Assembly: GCF_022012295.1 (NCBI RefSeq)
Contig: NZ_JAKLTN010000001.1
Location: 744,001 to 808,000, forward strand
DNA length: 64,000 nt
From: Dechloromonas hankyongensis
GTDB taxonomy: Bacteria; Pseudomonadota; Gammaproteobacteria; Burkholderiales; Rhodocyclaceae
Direction: 5' to 3'
Shown: positions 62,093-64,000 of the stretch, piece by piece
How positions within the stretch are numbered: the stretch's first letter is position 1
How the letters are laid out: each line of letters opens with the position of its first letter
The notes under the pieces: generated by a model
Seen by the model: the letters and a program-made list of their open reading frames with translations, nothing else
Database searches by the model: none
What the model was told of the DNA's origin: nothing
Position numbers and translations under genes: made by a program

Positions 62093-63001
62093 TTATACCC
62101 TCGGCTCCGGAGCCTCTTGCGGCGCTGCAGCACAGAGGGCTTCTACAGCCGGATGGCGGATGCGCCGCTCGCTGGAAATGGCGTAGATCTGTTCGCTGAC
62201 CCCGGTCATGGCGCCCAGCGGCCGGGCGTCGAGCTGCTGCTCGACCTGCTCGGCGAGGACCAGGGGGGCAGGGAAAAGGCCCAAGCCGCCGCGTCCGAAA
62301 GTGTTGAGCAAGGCGCTGTCCTCGAATTCGCCGACCACCTTGGGACGGATATTGGTGTGTTCCAGCCAGCGGTCGATCCGGCCGCGCAGCGCGTTGTGGC
62401 GGGTGGGCAGCAGCAGCGGCGCGCCGTCGAGCGAGGCGGGAAAGTCTTTTGCATAGCGTTCGACCAGGGCCGGCGTGCCGAACAGACCGGTGGCGAACTC
62501 ACCGAGCCGGGTACTGAACACCTTCAGGTTGCCGCCGACCGGCGCCGCGCGGTCGGTCAAGACGACATCAAGACGGTGCAGAGCGAGGTCTGCGAGCAGG
62601 GTTTCGAATTCGCCCTCGTCGCAGATCAGGCGGACGTCGGCCGGCATTTCGGTGACCGTGGACAGCAGGCGGTAGGCGAGCAGCTTGGGAATGCCGTCCG
62701 AGATGCCGGCACGCAGGCGCAGGGTGGCTTCGCTGTCGCTGTGCTGGACGGCGTCGATCAGCGCGTCGCCCAACTGGAAAATCTGGTCGGCGTAACCGAG
62801 GGCGACGCGGCCGGCGTCGCTCAGCACCAGGCCGCGCCCCTGGCTGTTGAACAGCGCCTTGCCCAGTTGTCGTTCGAGCAACGAAAGCTGGCCGGAAATG
62901 GTCTGGATCGCCACATCGAGGCGCTCGGCGGCGCGCGTGATGCTGCCTTCCTGGGCAACGACCCAGAAGTAATGCAGGTGCTTGAAATTGAGCGGAGTCA
63001 T
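62093..63001 (-). CDS. nhaR: NhaR-like LysR-family transcriptional regulator
   Basis: A 302-residue LysR regulator. The N-terminal LNFKHLHYFWVVAQEGSITRAAERL and ISGQLSLLERQLGKALF are closely NhaR-like (E. coli NhaR controls the Na+/H+ antiporter NhaA and pga operon). No nhaA or pga genes are in the window. It is separated from dacC by 35 bases and divergent from htpX (about 100 bases between starts), so it may regulate either. Confidence 0.87.
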   Translation of the reverse strand: MTPLNFKHLHYFWVVAQEGSITRAAERLDVAIQTISGQLSLLERQLGKALFNSQGRGLVLSDAGRVALGYADQIFQLGDALIDAVQHSDSEATLRLRAGISDGIPKLLAYRLLSTVTEMPADVRLICDEGEFETLLADLALHRLDVVLTDRAAPVGGNLKVFSTRLGEFATGLFGTPALVERYAKDFPASLDGAPLLLPTRHNALRGRIDRWLEHTNIRPKVVGEFEDSALLNTFGRGGLGLFPAPLVLAEQVEQQLDARPLGAMTGVSEQIYAISSERRIRHPAVEALCAAAPQEAPEPRV

Positions 63002-63101
63002 AAGTTCACAGAAAAAATCGAAGTGATGCTCAATTTTGCTCCGATTTTTTTGCTAATTGCAATGCCCTAGCATCGACCCGTTTCTCTTCAAGGAGTAAAA
63101 A

Positions 63102-63986
63102 ATGAAACGCATTGTCCTGTTCCTGCTGACCAACCTGGCCGTGATGCTGGTGCTCAGCGTCGTCACCAGCCTGCTCGGCGTCAATAAGTTCCTGACGGCC
63201 AACGGCCTGAACGTCGGCATGTTGTTCGTTTTCGCCGCCGTGATCGGTTTTGGTGGCGCCTTCATCTCGCTGCTGATGTCGAAGACCATGGCCAAGTGGA
63301 GTACCGGCGCTCAGGTCATCGAGCATCCGAGTACGTCCACCGAGGTCTGGCTGGTCGATACCGTCGCCAAGCTGGCCAAGCGGGCTGAGCTGCCGATGCC
63401 GGAAGTGGCGATCTACGATGGCGAGCCGAACGCCTTCGCCACCGGTGCGACGAAAAACAGCTCGCTGGTCGCCGTATCCACCGGGCTGCTGCAGAGCATG
63501 ACCCGCGAGGAAGCCGAAGCCGTGCTCGCGCACGAGGTCGCCCACATCGCCAACGGCGACATGGTGACGCTGACCCTGATCCAGGGCGTGGTGAACACCT
63601 TCGTCGTCTTCCTGTCGCGCATCGTCGGCTATGTGGTTGACGGCTTCCTCCGCCGCAATGACGAGGAAAGCAGCGGCCCCGGCATCGGCTACATGGTGAC
63701 CAGCATGGTGTGCGAAATCGTCTTCGGCCTGCTCGCCAGCATCATCGTCGCCTGGTTTTCCCGTCAGCGCGAATTCCGTGCTGACGCGGGGGCAGCCGGC
63801 CTGATGGGCACGGCGCTGCCGATGCAGAACGCGCTGCGTCGCCTGGGCAACCTGCATACCGAACCGCTGCCGCAGAACATGGCAGCCTCCGGTATCGCTG
63901 GTGGCAAGGGTGGTTTCATGGCCTTGTTCGCCACCCACCCGCCGCTGGAAGAGCGTATCGCCGCCCTGGCTTCGCAGCGTAGCTGA
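63102..63986 (+). CDS. htpX: Membrane metalloprotease HtpX
   Basis: A 294-residue inner-membrane zinc protease that degrades misfolded membrane proteins under envelope stress. Four hydrophobic segments (about 5-25, 35-55, 155-175, 195-215) surround the catalytic HEVAH near residue 145 and the downstream Glu ligand in [11 protein letters not shown]. The start follows AAGGAG. The gene is complete within the window. Expression is typically CpxR- or heat-controlled; no such box is certain here. Confidence 0.95.
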   Translation: MKRIVLFLLTNLAVMLVLSVVTSLLGVNKFLTANGLNVGMLFVFAAVIGFGGAFISLLMSKTMAKWSTGAQVIEHPSTSTEVWLVDTVAKLAKRAELPMPEVAIYDGEPNAFATGATKNSSLVAVSTGLLQSMTREEAEAVLAHEVAHIANGDMVTLTLIQGVVNTFVVFLSRIVGYVVDGFLRRNDEESSGPGIGYMVTSMVCEIVFGLLASIIVAWFSRQREFRADAGAAGLMGTALPMQNALRRLGNLHTEPLPQNMAASGIAGGKGGFMALFATHPPLEERIAALASQRS

Positions 63987-64000
63987 CCGCTGGTTGACAT

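Overview
The window is a 64 kb stretch of high-GC chromosome with dense coding on both strands. I infer a betaproteobacterium, most likely of the Rhodocyclales (Dechloromonas/Azonexus/Azoarcus type). The evidence is a PhaM-type polyhydroxyalkanoate granule protein, the block dacC-dat-ybeD-lipB-lipA, two branched-chain-amino-acid-type (Liv) ABC operons, a fused isobutyryl-CoA mutase, a single-chain indolepyruvate:ferredoxin oxidoreductase, and several elaborate sensor kinases and c-di-GMP proteins. I saw no rRNA, tRNA, insertion sequence, prophage or CRISPR array. No stretch longer than about 260 bases lacks a gene.

Layout. 1-1.7 kb: the end of gpmI and a BrkB/YihY membrane protein. 1.8-6.2 kb: a tightly coupled five-gene stressosome operon (globin-RsbR, RsbS, RsbT, RsbX-type phosphatase) ending in an RsbU_N-PAS-GGDEF-EAL protein. 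6.2-10.5 kb: rhomboid protease, TerC, DUF1439 protein and AraC regulator. 10.6-17 kb: icmF, a DUF937-OmpA envelope protein, a 40-residue lipoprotein and an M48/TPR protease. 17.2-20.3 kb: a large hybrid sensor kinase. 20.4-31.4 kb: a catabolic/uptake cluster made of a Crp-type regulator, acyl-CoA synthetase, livG-H-M-K-F, a PaaK-like protein, a small secreted protein and an alpha-methylacyl-CoA racemase-like protein. 31.5-36.1 kb: a Cys-motif membrane protein, an FHA protein, SPFH/NfeD, an AEC transporter and PhaM. 36.3-41 kb: a LuxR-type response regulator convergent with a sensor kinase, a membrane-anchored methyltransferase and an acyltransferase. 41.2-46.1 kb: indolepyruvate oxidoreductase and a FeeM-like/PilZ fusion. 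46.2-51.3 kb: a second liv operon (K-H-M-G-F). 51.3-58 kb: secreted proteins, a flavin/2Fe-2S reductase, an SDR-hemJ-rlmL operon, an acetyl-CoA hydrolase/transferase and two small envelope genes. 58-62 kb: the lipoate/dac block. 62-64 kb: an NhaR-like regulator divergent from htpX.

How the genes work together. The most interesting unit is the stressosome operon. Its RsbR-like scaffold keeps a candidate haem-ligating histidine and both regulatory threonines, RsbS keeps Ser59, and RsbT is full length. There is no sigma-B, RsbV or RsbW. The only output in the operon is a protein that puts an RsbU-type RsbT-docking domain in front of a degenerate GGDEF and an intact EAL domain. The inferred pathway is gas or redox sensing -> RsbT release -> change in c-di-GMP breakdown, with the RsbX-type phosphatase resetting the scaffold. 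The 20-31 kb cluster looks like uptake (LivGHMKF), CoA activation (synthetase) and stereochemical processing (racemase-like) of a carboxylic acid, under a divergent Crp-type regulator with a conspicuous repeat architecture. Both Liv operons place a strong hairpin directly after the binding-protein gene, which would keep the binding protein in excess over the membrane components.
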